Shown piece by piece: positions 39,195-49,986 of a stretch of 64,000 bases of DNA. Position 1 is the stretch's first letter. Every line of letters begins with the position of its first letter. Source of the stretch: Globisporangium splendens. Its lineage: Eukaryota; Oomycota; Peronosporomycetes; Pythiales; Pythiaceae. The notes below the pieces were generated by a model. The model was not told the DNA's origin. It made no database searches and saw only the letters and a program-made list of their open reading frames with translations. The translations under genes were made by a program, and so were the position numbers. The DNA lies in contig VFIW01000060.1 of assembly GCA_006386115.1 (NCBI GenBank), positions 1 to 64,000 on the forward strand. Reading direction: 5' to 3'.

Positions 39195-42100
39195 TTAATG
39201 GCTACCAATTGGTGTCGCAACCGGTTGGAACGCTGATGGCAGCTGCAATTTGAGGCGCTTCTTGCTCCAAAAGCCCTGGCTCGTCTCCTTGGCTGGCATG
39301 AGCACCCCGGTCCACGCCGCCACGTTGAACTTCATCTTCATGCTCAGCGCTCGCTCGGTGTCGGCTTCTTTGGTCTTTTGGTCGCGTTCTTCGCGCAACT
39401 TCATGGCCCGAGCGATCTCGAGTTTCTGGAGCTTTCGGCGGCTGCGAGCCTCGGCTTCGCGAAGCGCGTCGTCCGTGGCAGCAACGGCGGTGCGTCTCCG
39501 CTTCTCCGATCGCGCGATTTCTTCTTCGCGACGAGCACGTTTCCGACGCTTTTCTTCGGCTTTGCGCTCCGATTTGTTCATGCGGTCGACATTCTGGCGA
39601 TTCACGATCGAGAGTTTCACACGCGTCGACATATCTGGCGATTCATCCCGAGACGCAAGTCCACTGCTGGAACTCGCCGCGACCGTTGCAGCAGCGAGAA
39701 CAGTATCTGATGAAGCTGCAGATGAGGATGGTGCACTGGAAGGTTGAGCTGGACGCGCGCGGTCTCGATCAGCCACGAGATGAATTTTGATTGGAACCGG
39801 TTCGCTGGCACTGGAACTCGATTTCTTCGAGGGCTCGCCTTCAGCTCGCTTGCGCTCCTTCTCCAATCTCTTTTCGCTCGGCTTCTTCTTCTCACCCAAC
39901 CGTTCTCGTTCCTTCCGCAACATATCCTTGCGGCGCAATCGTTCCACTACTTCGAGGGTCGCATCGCTCCATAGATCCTCCGCCACGTTCAGCATGTGGA
40001 TCGCCGCAGCGTAGACACTCCAACCCTCCCGGTCCTTGTCTGCCTTGTTATACAGAATTGCATTTTCAAACACCAAACGCACATCGCGGATGAAATCACC
40101 ATGCAGCTTGTACTCGAACACCGCCACTTTCTCACCAATCGTTGCCAGATCCATAGGGTTCTTGATGATATCGAAGTATTCGGCTGCCAATGTTGGGAAC
40201 AACACTTTCACGGGCTTTCGGAAAGGCCAGCAGTTTTTGTCGTACTTTTGACTGTTGAGAACGCGCAAAAGCTTGAGACACTCTTTCGGTTTGATATCCA
40301 TGGGCACACTCTTGACGATTTCCGCTCGCTCATGTCGAAGCGCTTTTTGCTTCACTTTGTCACTGTCAGACTCGACTAAATTGAGCTCCGCGCACAGAGA
40401 ATCAAAGTACCACTGCAAATGGGTTGACATTTCACGGACATGGAGAGACGCTGGATCGTTCGCACAGTTGAACTTGATCGCATTCTGGAAAATCAAACGG
40501 CCCTTACGGATGAATTCCTTTACCGTGAGCGTGTGAGCATGCAGCTGTTCGCGAAGCGTTCGAAGATCCATCGGCTCGGCAATGAGTCTCGTATACTCGG
40601 TGGCGAGTTGCGGGAAAATCTCGAGCAACGGTTGATCGAAATGCAATTTTGAGACCTGCTCGATCTTCGTCAGTCGGTTTAGCACTCGTTCACACGACGA
40701 TTCCCACGAGTTCAGATCGCTTTTCTTGCTCTTTTTGCTTTTCTTGCTTGAAGAACTTGACGCTGATGCCCTCTGCAATTCAGCAGCAGACAATTTCGAA
40801 CCAACTGAAGTCTTTACAGGAGATGGTAAAGGAGCAGGAGGCGGCTTCGCAATAGCCGTACTCGTTACTGGAGCAGGCGGTAGCGGTGCAGCAGGCAACG
40901 CATCCGGTTTCTTTACCGCTGGAGTGGCTCCTACCGATGTGGCGCCTTCACTGACCTTCATGACAGCATCTGGTGCAGATTGGTCCGAGCTCTTCTCCTT
41001 CTTGTCCTTTTTCTCCTTCTTCTTTTCTTTCTTCTTCTTCTTTTCCTTCTTCTCCTTCTTCTTCTCTTTCTTCTCCTTCTTCTCCCTCTTGCGCTTCAAT
41101 TCGTCAGCTTCAAGAGACGATGTTGGTTTTGGAACGAGCTCTTTGCTGCTGGTAGTGACTGCAGTTTCTGGTTTTACCTGACCAGACGATACAGTTGAAG
41201 ACGAAGTTTTAGACTCAACAGGAGCAGCATCTTTAGGACGTGATTCTTTCTGAATAATCGAAGTGGCTGACACAGAACTCTCTGGTTTGACAGCACTGCG
41301 CGCAGTGGTGACACTCGCACTCGCAGGTACAGGTACCGCAGCGACTTGCTGCTTCTTCTCAATATCTCGAGCAGAAACTGATGTACTTGGTACAGATTCA
41401 GCGGACCTTTTCGTTGGTGATCGAGATGGTGCTCTTTCTTTTTTCGGTTCGGATGTGGATACCGAGTTAGGTTTCGGCGCCGAACGAACCTTGGTTTCTG
41501 CAGCAGCTTCTACTTTCAACGGTGCAGCAGGGGGTAAAGCTTGCAGTGCTTCATGCACTGCCGGCTTTTCTTCGATAGCCTTCACTGTGGCTGCATTTCC
41601 ATCGAGGTGCCTCAACTTTTCGTTGTACAGCTCAACAAAGTAGTCCCGTAGGCTGCTCGCCATCGCTCGGATGTCAGCACCTTCAATGGGGTCGCTGTTG
41701 TATTTGTGACAATTGGAGAAAATCAAATGCACATCTGCACTGAACTCGCTAGCGCTCCCATACCGATCACCCTTCAGCTTGCGCTCGATCTTTGCAAAGT
41801 CCATTGGCTCAGCAATGATTTTCAAATAATCAGGATACTTGGTCGTATCGACAGCATGAAGGAACGGGCCAGCAGTCAAAATGTCCACGCCTCGATATCC
41901 TTTCATCTTGTGCGCACGTAGTTGCTTCAGAATGCCCAAACAAATCTCTTTTTCAAGGAAGCTACCAGAAGACGACTTGGACGATTTCTTCTTACTTCTT
42001 TCTTCCGCGACTGGAACTTGCAGTGCAGCTGAAGCGGCTGACGATGAACTCGAGGAACGATGGCTTTTCGACGATGACGAAGAGGAAGATTTGTGTTTTT

Positions 42101-43988
42101 CTTTCGATACGAGTTCATCGCTCAGCGTTGACCCGAATACTTGTGCAACTTGGTTCTTCAGCAGCGCCGTCAATGTCTTTGCCGATTCGCAATATGTCTG
42201 ACCCTGAGGATCAGGTTTCCAATACCGAATGCAATTGTCGAAGATCAATTTCACCTCCGCGACAAACTCCGACACTTGCTTGTATTCCCCCAAATGCAGT
42301 CTCGCGGATACCGTACCGATATCCATCGGCACCTTGATCTTCTTGTAGTATCCATACGGAATCTGGTCTGGGGAATCGTAGTACGTCTGAATCGGGTACT
42401 TGAACCATTGCGCCGTCTCCTGCCCGTCCGTGCGATTCGCCAAGATCTCGTGCAGGATTTGATGGCACTTCCACCGCTCGGGGATGCCTGGCCACATACC
42501 ACCGATCTTCTCGAACTGGGCTTCAAACAACTTCATCAGCGTCACGGCGTGGCTTCGCATCACTTTGCTCAAAATCACGTCGCTGTTGTAGATCAGACAG
42601 TTCGAAAACACCAGACGCACATCGTACGCGAACGCATTCATATCCGTGTAGCTGCCGCTGCGCAGCTTCTTTTGCACGCCGTACAGATGCATGCGATTTG
42701 GAACTTTAATTCGGTAATCTGGGAAATGGCTCAGCTCCACAGGCTGGAGAAACGGTGCAGCAGGGCTGATGTTGCCTTCCTTGTACTTGATCAGCTTCAT
42801 GAGGACGCTCAAACACGCTTGAATTTCAGAGTCCGGCATCTTTCCGCTGCTCGATGAGTTACTTGAAGCTGGAACTATGCTTGATGGAGCAGCGCTGGTC
42901 GTCGATTCCGTTTTTCTCGAACTGCTGCTACTCTTACTGCTGGACGAGTGACTCGAAGAGCCAACATGGTTCTTTGAGCTGCTTGACGGCGAGACTTTTA
43001 CAGCGACTGGCTCCGCATGACTGCTTCCAATGCTTCCAGACACACCGCTGCTGCTGCTCGTACTGCTGGAGCTCTTCTTCGAAGAACTGCTCTCACCGCC
43101 CACAACCGCTGATTTCGTGCTTGCAGACGCGCCATCAGTGCCATGCTCTCCGACAGCTTTCTCTTTGCTTCTCTCCCTGTCCTTCTCTCGATCACGGTCT
43201 TTCTCCTTGCTGCTGCTTTTATGGGATTTCTTCTTCTCACCGCTACTGGACGACGAGTGTTTCTTCTCTTTGTCTTTATCTTTGCTTTTCTTCTTGGACT
43301 TTTTCGATTTCTTGTCTTTCTTGCTGGATTTGTCTTTCTTGTGCTTGTGCGAGCTGCCATCATCACCAGTGGTGCCCGATTCCGAAGAACGATGTCTTGA
43401 CAACGAAGATGAAGATGGCTCTGCGCTTGAAGCTCCTCCTGCACCACCTTCGGGTTTGCGTTGCGCTGACGCTGACGCATGCTCCTGGTCCTCGCTATTC
43501 GCACCGCTACTGCCGCTCTGCGCCCCCACAGCAGCCGCCAAAGCCGCTTCCTTCTCGTCTTCCTCTCGGAAGCACGCGTCGATCGCCTTGGCGTACGCGG
43601 TCTCAAACACGCGCAGCAGGTGCTGGGCCGCGTCGAACACCGATCCTTTCACGTGCTGGTCGTCCTTGTTGTACACCATGGCGTTGTTGAACACGAGGCG
43701 CACGTCGCGCGCGAACTTGTCGTGGCTCTTGAAGCGGCAGCGCGAGGGCTTGGAGCCCAAGTGCTTCTTGACGGTGCCCAGGTCCATGGGCTTGCGGATG
43801 ATCTGGTCGTAGCCGGGAATGTTGGTCACGGGCGTCATGAACACCCACGACCAGCTCTCCTGCACGCGCTTGTTGATCAGCAGCTCCAGCAGCCGCACGC
43901 ACTCGGTGTGCGCGCGCTCCGAGATCATCTTGCGCCTATGCAAAATGAGGCAATTTCCCATCTGCTGCGTAGACTGTGACCCTGACAT
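39195..43988 (-). CDS. Six-bromodomain chromatin protein
   Basis: A 1,597-residue single ORF. I count six bromodomains, near residues 27-140, 383-495, 504-620, 676-790, 1094-1205 and 1229-1345. Five keep the acetyl-lysine-binding Asn (VYN, IYN, KYN, KFN, LYN); the third has Trp instead (IRYWKPD). Ser/Lys-rich low-complexity linkers separate them, including an almost pure Lys/Glu stretch at about 966-1001. The C-terminal part is basic and helical, with KKRLKLQLPSAF near the end. Polybromo proteins of animals also have six bromodomains, in SWI/SNF remodellers, but they add BAH and HMG domains that I do not see here. It presumably reads acetylated histones. The ATG at 43988 is accepted; a short intron near residue 20 is possible. 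Confidence 0.85.
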   Translation of the reverse strand: MSGSQSTQQMGNCLILHRRKMISERAHTECVRLLELLINKRVQESWSWVFMTPVTNIPGYDQIIRKPMDLGTVKKHLGSKPSRCRFKSHDKFARDVRLVFNNAMVYNKDDQHVKGSVFDAAQHLLRVFETAYAKAIDACFREEDEKEAALAAAVGAQSGSSGANSEDQEHASASAQRKPEGGAGGASSAEPSSSSLSRHRSSESGTTGDDGSSHKHKKDKSSKKDKKSKKSKKKSKDKDKEKKHSSSSSGEKKKSHKSSSKEKDRDREKDRERSKEKAVGEHGTDGASASTKSAVVGGESSSSKKSSSSTSSSSGVSGSIGSSHAEPVAVKVSPSSSSKNHVGSSSHSSSSKSSSSSRKTESTTSAAPSSIVPASSNSSSSGKMPDSEIQACLSVLMKLIKYKEGNISPAAPFLQPVELSHFPDYRIKVPNRMHLYGVQKKLRSGSYTDMNAFAYDVRLVFSNCLIYNSDVILSKVMRSHAVTLMKLFEAQFEKIGGMWPGIPERWKCHQILHEILANRTDGQETAQWFKYPIQTYYDSPDQIPYGYYKKIKVPMDIGTVSARLHLGEYKQVSEFVAEVKLIFDNCIRYWKPDPQGQTYCESAKTLTALLKNQVAQVFGSTLSDELVSKEKHKSSSSSSSKSHRSSSSSSAASAALQVPVAEERSKKKSSKSSSGSFLEKEICLGILKQLRAHKMKGYRGVDILTAGPFLHAVDTTKYPDYLKIIAEPMDFAKIERKLKGDRYGSASEFSADVHLIFSNCHKYNSDPIEGADIRAMASSLRDYFVELYNEKLRHLDGNAATVKAIEEKPAVHEALQALPPAAPLKVEAAAETKVRSAPKPNSVSTSEPKKERAPSRSPTKRSAESVPSTSVSARDIEKKQQVAAVPVPASASVTTARSAVKPESSVSATSIIQKESRPKDAAPVESKTSSSTVSSGQVKPETAVTTSSKELVPKPTSSLEADELKRKREKKEKKEKKKEKKEKKKKKEKKKEKKDKKEKSSDQSAPDAVMKVSEGATSVGATPAVKKPDALPAAPLPPAPVTSTAIAKPPPAPLPSPVKTSVGSKLSAAELQRASASSSSSKKSKKSKKSDLNSWESSCERVLNRLTKIEQVSKLHFDQPLLEIFPQLATEYTRLIAEPMDLRTLREQLHAHTLTVKEFIRKGRLIFQNAIKFNCANDPASLHVREMSTHLQWYFDSLCAELNLVESDSDKVKQKALRHERAEIVKSVPMDIKPKECLKLLRVLNSQKYDKNCWPFRKPVKVLFPTLAAEYFDIIKNPMDLATIGEKVAVFEYKLHGDFIRDVRLVFENAILYNKADKDREGWSVYAAAIHMLNVAEDLWSDATLEVVERLRRKDMLRKERERLGEKKKPSEKRLEKERKRAEGEPSKKSSSSASEPVPIKIHLVADRDRARPAQPSSAPSSSAASSDTVLAAATVAASSSSGLASRDESPDMSTRVKLSIVNRQNVDRMNKSERKAEEKRRKRARREEEIARSEKRRRTAVAATDDALREAEARSRRKLQKLEIARAMKLREERDQKTKEADTERALSMKMKFNVAAWTGVLMPAKETSQGFWSKKRLKLQLPSAFQPVATPIGSH

Positions 43989-44451
43989 TTTGGCATTTGG
44001 TGTGTGAAGAAGGACCGCGGTTCGGTGGGACCGGTTTAGTGGGTAAATGCCACAACCTGTTTAAAGTGCGTAATAGGGGTTTGGCTTTTGACAATGTGGT
44101 TTTTTTGATGGAATTGTTTGAAAATAGGGTTTGTGCGCATGTCAGCAGAGACAAGGAGGTAATTGGAAAAGACAGAATCTGTGTTTTTGTTGCAAATGCG
44201 AACTTCATGTGTATATTAAGTTTACGGAATCAATCCCTTTACAGTCGATATATTCTGACAGTCGTATTAGAGAGGCTATTGTATCAAACAAGTCTCCATG
44301 TCACGAATACGTGGCACCAAGAGACTCGTCTCTTATAAATGAGTGGAACGTAGTGACGCGCTCTGCGTAAGTCCGCGTTCAATTTGCAACCGCTCGACTG
44401 TCTGTAGTGGTTACAAACTCCCGAGAGCCGTTTTACAATCGCATGTGAAGG
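43989..44451. other. Divergent promoter region
   Basis: About 460 bp between the start of the bromodomain gene (-) and phosphomannomutase (+). No gene is visible. It ends in the initiator described next. Confidence 0.5.
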
Positions 44452-44467
44452 GCTCATTTCCAAATTC
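44452..44467 (+). promoter_or_regulatory. Oomycete initiator of the phosphomannomutase gene
   Basis: GCTCATTTCCAAATTC, followed by TCC, fits the oomycete Inr plus flanking element very well. It lies 40 nt upstream of the ATG at 44492, a typical short leader for this group. Confidence 0.75.
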
Positions 44468-44491
44468 TCCCCGTATCCGAAAGCTCACAAG

Positions 44492-45730
44492 ATGGCTCCC
44501 ACCAAGAACACCCGCGTCATCGCGCTCTTCGACGTCGACGGCACGCTCACGCCCGCGCGCAAGGTACATAGGCATATGTGCGCAGCTATATGGCGTATAT
44601 GCAATTGCATGTTGGTGCTTATTCTCCTGTGTGTGTGTTGCTTTGGATGAACACAGACCGTGTCGGCCGAGATGACGGCGCGCCTGCAGCAGCTGCGCCA
44701 GCAGATCACCATCGGCGTCGTCGGCGGCTCGGACCTCGTCAAGCAGAAGGAGCAGCTCGGCGAAAACGGTGCGTCGTCTTCTGCGCATTTACTGTTGTAG
44801 CTACGTGTGGAATCTCATGTGTGTATTGAGCGTGTAGTGGTGGATGAGTTCGACTACAGCTTCTCGGAGAACGGCCTCGTGGCGTTCCACAACGGCGTCA
44901 AAGTTGGTGAGACGGTATGCGAGGCTGCACATCGGTGTGTATGCCATAATGACGGCTGTGCATTGATAGTTTGTGTATCTGTGTTCGATGGCTGTCGTGT
45001 GCAGAGCTTGAAGCATCATTTCACGAACGAGCAGCTCAACCGCTTCGTCAACTACGTGCTGCGCTACATCGCGGACCTCGACATCCCCATCAAGCGGTAG
45101 GTACTTTAATGGATATTCATGCAACCTGGGTGGCGCGTCTCACTTATGTCTGCACCATCTTTATTGCGCATATTAGTGGCACGTTTTTGGAGTTCCGCAT
45201 GGGCATGATCAACGTCTCGCCGATCGGCCGCAACTGCTCGCAGGACGAGCGCGACGAGTTTGAAAAGTACGACGCCATCCACAACGTGCGCAAGACGTTC
45301 GTTGAGGCGCTCAAGAAGGAGTTTGCCGACTACAACCTCACGTTCTCCGTCGGCGGCCAGGTTCGTTCAGCTGTCAATCTCTTTTGTGAGAATGATAAAT
45401 GTGTTGCTGACAGCTTTTGCCAATTTGTGTGGCTGCAGATCTCGTTCGATGTGTTCCCATCGGGCTGGGACAAGACCTACGCGCTGCGCTTCCTCGACCC
45501 AAAGGACTACGACGAGATTCACTTTTTCGGTGACAAGACCCACCAAGTGCGTTGAATCTTTGTGTGTCGTTCTATCATATTCATATTAGGTTTCTAACTT
45601 GAGAATCTCGATCCTTTAGGGCGGTAACGACTATGAGATCTACACGCATGAGCGAACGATCGGCCACTCGGTGTCGTCCCCAGAAGACACGATCCGAATC
45701 CTCAACGAGCTCTTCCCTTGGGTCAACTAA
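44492..45730 (+). CDS. PMM: Phosphomannomutase, seven exons
   Basis: Exons: 44492-44563, 44657-44768, 44838-44914, 45005-45096, 45177-45360, 45439-45546, 45620-45730. All introns are GT...AG and 69-93 nt. The spliced product is 251 residues, the usual length for eukaryotic PMM. The HAD nucleophile motif FDVDGTLT gives D14 and D16. Further family signatures are [27 protein letters not shown], the Lys- and Gly-containing cap [12 protein letters not shown], and the C-terminal GGNDYEIY with GHSV. The enzyme converts mannose-6-phosphate to mannose-1-phosphate for GDP-mannose, N-glycan and GPI synthesis in the cytosol. Every junction restores frame, so I am confident of the model. Confidence 0.95.
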
Positions 45731-45947
45731 GCCATTTAGGACCCATAGCTATTCGGAAACCTCAGTCTTGCTCTTCGTTGCGCGACACAATCCTCCGCTC
45801 TATAATCAAACAATTTCACTAGAAAATGAAATAAACACCAAATAAAAAGAAGCTTCGTTCCACATAATCAAATGCGCATGATGCTGCTGTTTCACAAGGG
45901 CTTTGTGTGGATATATAGATATATTCTTTCTTCTTACTTGAGGGCGA

Positions 45948-47735
45948 TCACTCCTCGTCGAGCAGCGCGTCCTCTTTGCCGAGCAGCTTGGCCATCGGGT
46001 CGTCGCCACGGGACTTGAGCAGCTTGTACGCCTCCATCTCCTCGGCGTTCACCTCGTAGTTGCTCTTGCTCATCGAGTTGTACTTGCGCTTCTTGTCGTC
46101 GGTCTCCGCCTTGGCGTTCTCCTTCGCGACCTTCTTCAGCGCCTTTTTCAGCTTCTTGTCGTCCAGCTCCGGGTTGATGTTCTCGCCATACATGTCGCTG
46201 CGCTTGAGCAGCACGTTGCTGTCGTCCTTCGCGGCATTCTCGTCGCGTGCTTGGGGCTTTAGCATCTGCCGCTGCGCACTCACGTTCATGGACGCCTCGA
46301 TCGCCTTCTTGCCGTCTTCGCCCGTACAATATGACTTGCGCACCTTCGAGTGACAACACGAGTACCCCCACGCCATCTCGTTGCGGTCAAACCAGGAGCC
46401 CCAGATGGTCGTGTGGTTGTTCTCAAAGACGTCTTCGACATACTTGGACTTGACGGGCGTGCGCTCCAGTCCCTTCACGACGCGACCATCGCGCGAATAC
46501 TCGACATAGTGCTCGGTCTGCGCGAGCAGCAGCTCCTTGGGTGGTGCCTCCAAATGCTGCTGACCGCCGTATTTCTCCAGGATCTTCCTCGACTTCTCCT
46601 TCTCCAACGCCGCTTTCTTCTCCTCAAACTGCTTCTTCAAAAACTCGGCCTGCGACGGATTCGCTAATGGATGAATGTCGGTGCCTTTAGCGTACGCCTC
46701 CCACGCAAACAATTGCGCCGACGCCAGCTTCTGGGCATCACCCGTGAACCGCACGACGTTGTCGCCCAAGTACGTCGTGTCTTCCGGATTAAGCTCTGGG
46801 TTCGGATTGTCACGCATTGAGCGCGTCTTCGGGTCATAGTACGCCGAGTTCGGGTTCAGGTTGCGCAAATATTTGGCCGTGTCTTCGCGGATGCGCAGAT
46901 TGCGCACCGTCGTCTTCATCTGCGCACCGCCGACGCCACCTTGGCGCGCGACGCGCTCCGTGAACATGGGACCTTGGTCGCGGTCGCGAAACTCGTCGTC
47001 CTCGGACTCCATATCCGAATCGTAATCTGAGTCCGAGTCGGAATCGGATCCTGCAGCATTCTCGCCCTCGTCTTTCGATTTGCTCTTATTCCGTCGCGCC
47101 TTCTTGCTGTCATCTCTACCCCCATCGGCGGCATCTTGCGCGGACTTCTGCAGCTTCTTGTTCACTTCCTCCATGCGCAGCTTCTTTCTCGCCTCGTCGA
47201 TCTTGCCGTACCGCGCGATGGTCTTCGTGTGCTCCTTCGGGTCGTAGCCGAGCCACTGGTCGCGCTTCGCGTCGAACGCGAGCTTACCGAACTGCTGCGA
47301 GCGCACGTCCACGAGCACTTCGTCGCCTTTGATGTCCTTGTTGGACTTCCACGCACCGACCTTGCGCGGCCGCTCGACGCACTCCTGGGTCTTGTGGCTC
47401 ATGGCACCGCAGTTCTTGCACGCACCCTTACGCCACTTGGTGGGCTTCCTCTCCGTCGCGCTATCCTGCACCTTCTTGCCGCGCAGGTAGAGCTCATCGG
47501 CTTCGTGGATGGACAGCAAGTGCGACTGGTTCTGCACCGACTGGTGCTTGAGCGACGGTCCCGAGTCGCCAAGGTACCACGGCCGCTTGGTGATGAACTC
47601 CGGGTTGTGTGGGTTGATGAGGTTGCCCTCGGCGTCCTGCTCCGGTGGCAGCGTCCCGTTCTTGCGCGCCTCCTCGATCTCGCGCTTCTTCTTGAAGTCG
47701 CTCGTGGACATGCGCTCGCCGCCCGTCGACGCCAT
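45948..47735 (-). CDS. SLU7: Pre-mRNA splicing factor SLU7
   Basis: A 595-residue single exon from the ATG at 47735 (MASTGGERMS); the frame extends two codons upstream without ATG. The CCHC zinc knuckle CKNCGAMSHKTQEC is at residues 106-119. The N-terminus has the SLU7 signature NPEFITKRPWYLGDSGPSL. The middle has an acidic Ser/Asp run (SDSDSDSDYDSDME) and RNLRIREDTAKYLRNL. SLU7 acts in the second catalytic step of splicing, helping to choose the 3' splice site. It is convergent with phosphomannomutase, with 217 bp between the stops. Confidence 0.95.
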   Translation of the reverse strand: MASTGGERMSTSDFKKKREIEEARKNGTLPPEQDAEGNLINPHNPEFITKRPWYLGDSGPSLKHQSVQNQSHLLSIHEADELYLRGKKVQDSATERKPTKWRKGACKNCGAMSHKTQECVERPRKVGAWKSNKDIKGDEVLVDVRSQQFGKLAFDAKRDQWLGYDPKEHTKTIARYGKIDEARKKLRMEEVNKKLQKSAQDAADGGRDDSKKARRNKSKSKDEGENAAGSDSDSDSDYDSDMESEDDEFRDRDQGPMFTERVARQGGVGGAQMKTTVRNLRIREDTAKYLRNLNPNSAYYDPKTRSMRDNPNPELNPEDTTYLGDNVVRFTGDAQKLASAQLFAWEAYAKGTDIHPLANPSQAEFLKKQFEEKKAALEKEKSRKILEKYGGQQHLEAPPKELLLAQTEHYVEYSRDGRVVKGLERTPVKSKYVEDVFENNHTTIWGSWFDRNEMAWGYSCCHSKVRKSYCTGEDGKKAIEASMNVSAQRQMLKPQARDENAAKDDSNVLLKRSDMYGENINPELDDKKLKKALKKVAKENAKAETDDKKRKYNSMSKSNYEVNAEEMEAYKLLKSRGDDPMAKLLGKEDALLDEE

Positions 47736-49910
47736 CGTCACCAGCAGAAAAGAGAGATGTCTTGCTTTCTTTAATGTGCGTTTCCGCTTGTGCTGGGGAT
47801 AAATGGTGGAAAGTGTGGGCCACTATTGCGGTGGTGGACAGTAATGGTAGAGATGGGGTATACGAGTGGGGAGTTGGGTTTATCCCACAATGTTTTTATT
47901 GCGGGTATCTACTTTAGACAGGGTACTTTTTTCACCGAGGTCACCAGTAAAATTCGGTATTTATGTCATTGTTATGCCAATGTCAGAGACACCGATAATC
48001 ATCGATATGAAGCACGTTGGTGCATCTTTTGAAGGCACACCTTCCAGCGCTGTCAAACACTTGGGCGTCATCGCAACACAGGCAACGGGCTCAATATGGT
48101 ACGTCGTGGGTATCAAACACGGCGCACGTCTCGCTCTGCCAGTGCTCTCAGACGGCTGCTTCTGATAGTGGACGTCTATCAACAACCGACAAGCATACGA
48201 TGTTCTTGCAATCAACGGAAGCAACACGGAGTTGGCTCGACTCTTTTCCTTTTTTTCTCTCGCCTGAGTGACGCAAGAGTGCACGAGTAAACCAAAGTGT
48301 GTTTCTGTTTTCCTAGTCGAGTGGCATCCAGATACAACACAGGAAACAAGACAGCAACGCACGCTGACAAACATATTCTGCCATTCAACGATCTGAGCTT
48401 CGGACCACGCATGCCAACCAGACTGCTACTATGCTTTGGCTCTACGACCTCCATTGCTGCTCAGTTACTGAGCATAGACTCGCATGCCTGCTTATCTTCC
48501 GACCTAGTTGATCTATCAACCTCGCAGCACGCACGACTCTCCAGAGACTGGGCAGTGTACCCCATTTTCTGTGGCTCGAACCACACCGCGCCAACTTCAA
48601 CGAGACACCCCTTTCTGGACCCATCCTTCTCCGTCTGCACACCGTGATGGATTTGCGTCAACAGGAGATGGACGCTGAGGATGGGTTCAGCTCCAGTTTC
48701 GTACTGTACACTTGGTGGGTCAAGTTGAAGTTGCCCTCCAGTCATGTGAACCTCCCCGCAAAACCTGCTGTTTTCCACGAACAGCTCAGCTCATTGCGTC
48801 TGCTTGGGGTATGTGGACGCATCCTGCAACCATGACACGAAAGATCCGCCACGTGGCAAAAATTTCGATCTTTGAGTCGCGCACTCTCCCCCACGCACGC
48901 CCCCAAATTTTCAGCGCGCTCCTCAACTACAAGTGCGTGTCACCGACATGTCAAGCAGCACGATGAGATCTTCTGAAGATGCGCTTTACCTTTGCGAAAC
49001 GCAAGTGGTAGGTGAGCTCCCTGGCTACGCTGTTGAAGCACTCGCTGTCAAGGGAGGATGCCTTGCCTTGCAGCAGAAGATGGACTTGGCAGTTTGGAAA
49101 CGCGGCGGACGACTGGTTCAGCACTGAAATTTTTGGAGGCAAGTTCAATGATGGATGCTCAATGAGGCTCGCTTGACTGATTCGTCTGTAGCAACGACAT
49201 TAGACGAATTCGTGTTGGTGAACCTCGTTGATAGGAGCAACCTACACCTCCCTCTTCGGCATACGGTACACAGCAAACTTCAACACTATCACAGTCCTCA
49301 GTCCGAGTCCCAATGCGTACGATCTTGCACCTTCAACTTTGAAAAGAACTCATCAGCGGTGTGGTGCACAGTATTGTCCACCATGTGGCCATACTCAGTG
49401 CTAACAAGTGTGAGACCAGAAAACACACGACCAAATGCACATATAACTCGGTAGGATGGTGTCTTGAGCTTATGCTTCCAGACTCGAATAACTGAAGGCA
49501 TTGTTCTCTAATCTGGCAATGCAGAACATGACAATCAGGCTGTCTGAGCATTCTCACATGGTAAGAAAGCGAGTCTATCAGCAGTTTGCGTGAGTTCGGG
49601 CACTAGATTAGCACATCCCAGGAGGAACCCGATCTCTATCGCCGTTGTAGCTTTGTAATACGCTTGCGTTCTTTGGTTTCCGTTTTGCACAACTGCAACC
49701 AGCTGGAGACGTCCGCACTCACAGCGGTGATGGTTTGAACAAGCAGCATTGCAACGCATCATCGTGCTCTCCCTAAGCAGCACCCGACAGCCTCATTGCT
49801 GTGGGCGACGACCAGCGTCAGCCTAACCGTGCATTAGCTGACACAAGCCTCTGCTCTCTTGCTGTCGCTCTGGTATCGAGTTTCATGGTCTGCTGCAGTC
49901 CAAAACCAAG
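47736..49910. other. Gene-poor region before the GH5 cluster
   Basis: About 2.2 kb without a gene I can support. Open stretches of 60-115 codons occur on both strands but none has a recognisable domain. 49090-49370 reads as pieces of a secreted-like protein (NAADDWFSTEIFGGKF; GATYTSLFGIRYTANFNT) in two frames separated by stops, so it may be a decayed gene. Confidence in that is low. Confidence 0.3.
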
Positions 49911-49927
49911 ACTCATTTCCAAACTTG
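49911..49927 (+). promoter_or_regulatory. Initiator-like element of the first GH5 gene
   Basis: ACTCATTTCCAAACTTG resembles the oomycete Inr and lies 60 nt upstream of the ATG at 49987. Confidence 0.5.
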
Positions 49928-49986
49928 CCAGCAATCAAGCAAACCAACCAACCAACTAGCCAAGTGACCGAGACCCTCCCTCAACC

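Noticed and set aside
40960..41200. Plus-strand Ser/Phe/Leu-rich ORFs in the bromodomain gene
   Set aside because: They are the antisense reading of Lys/Glu and Ser low-complexity codons. They have no start context or domain.
43030..43812. 260-codon plus-strand ORF with hydrophobic runs (LLLVLLELFFEELL)
   Set aside because: Shadow of Ser/Lys-rich codons of the bromodomain gene, not a membrane protein.
47961..48454. Minus-strand ORFs of 80-137 codons between SLU7 and the GH5 cluster
   Set aside because: No start context, no domain, and composition like the surrounding non-coding DNA.
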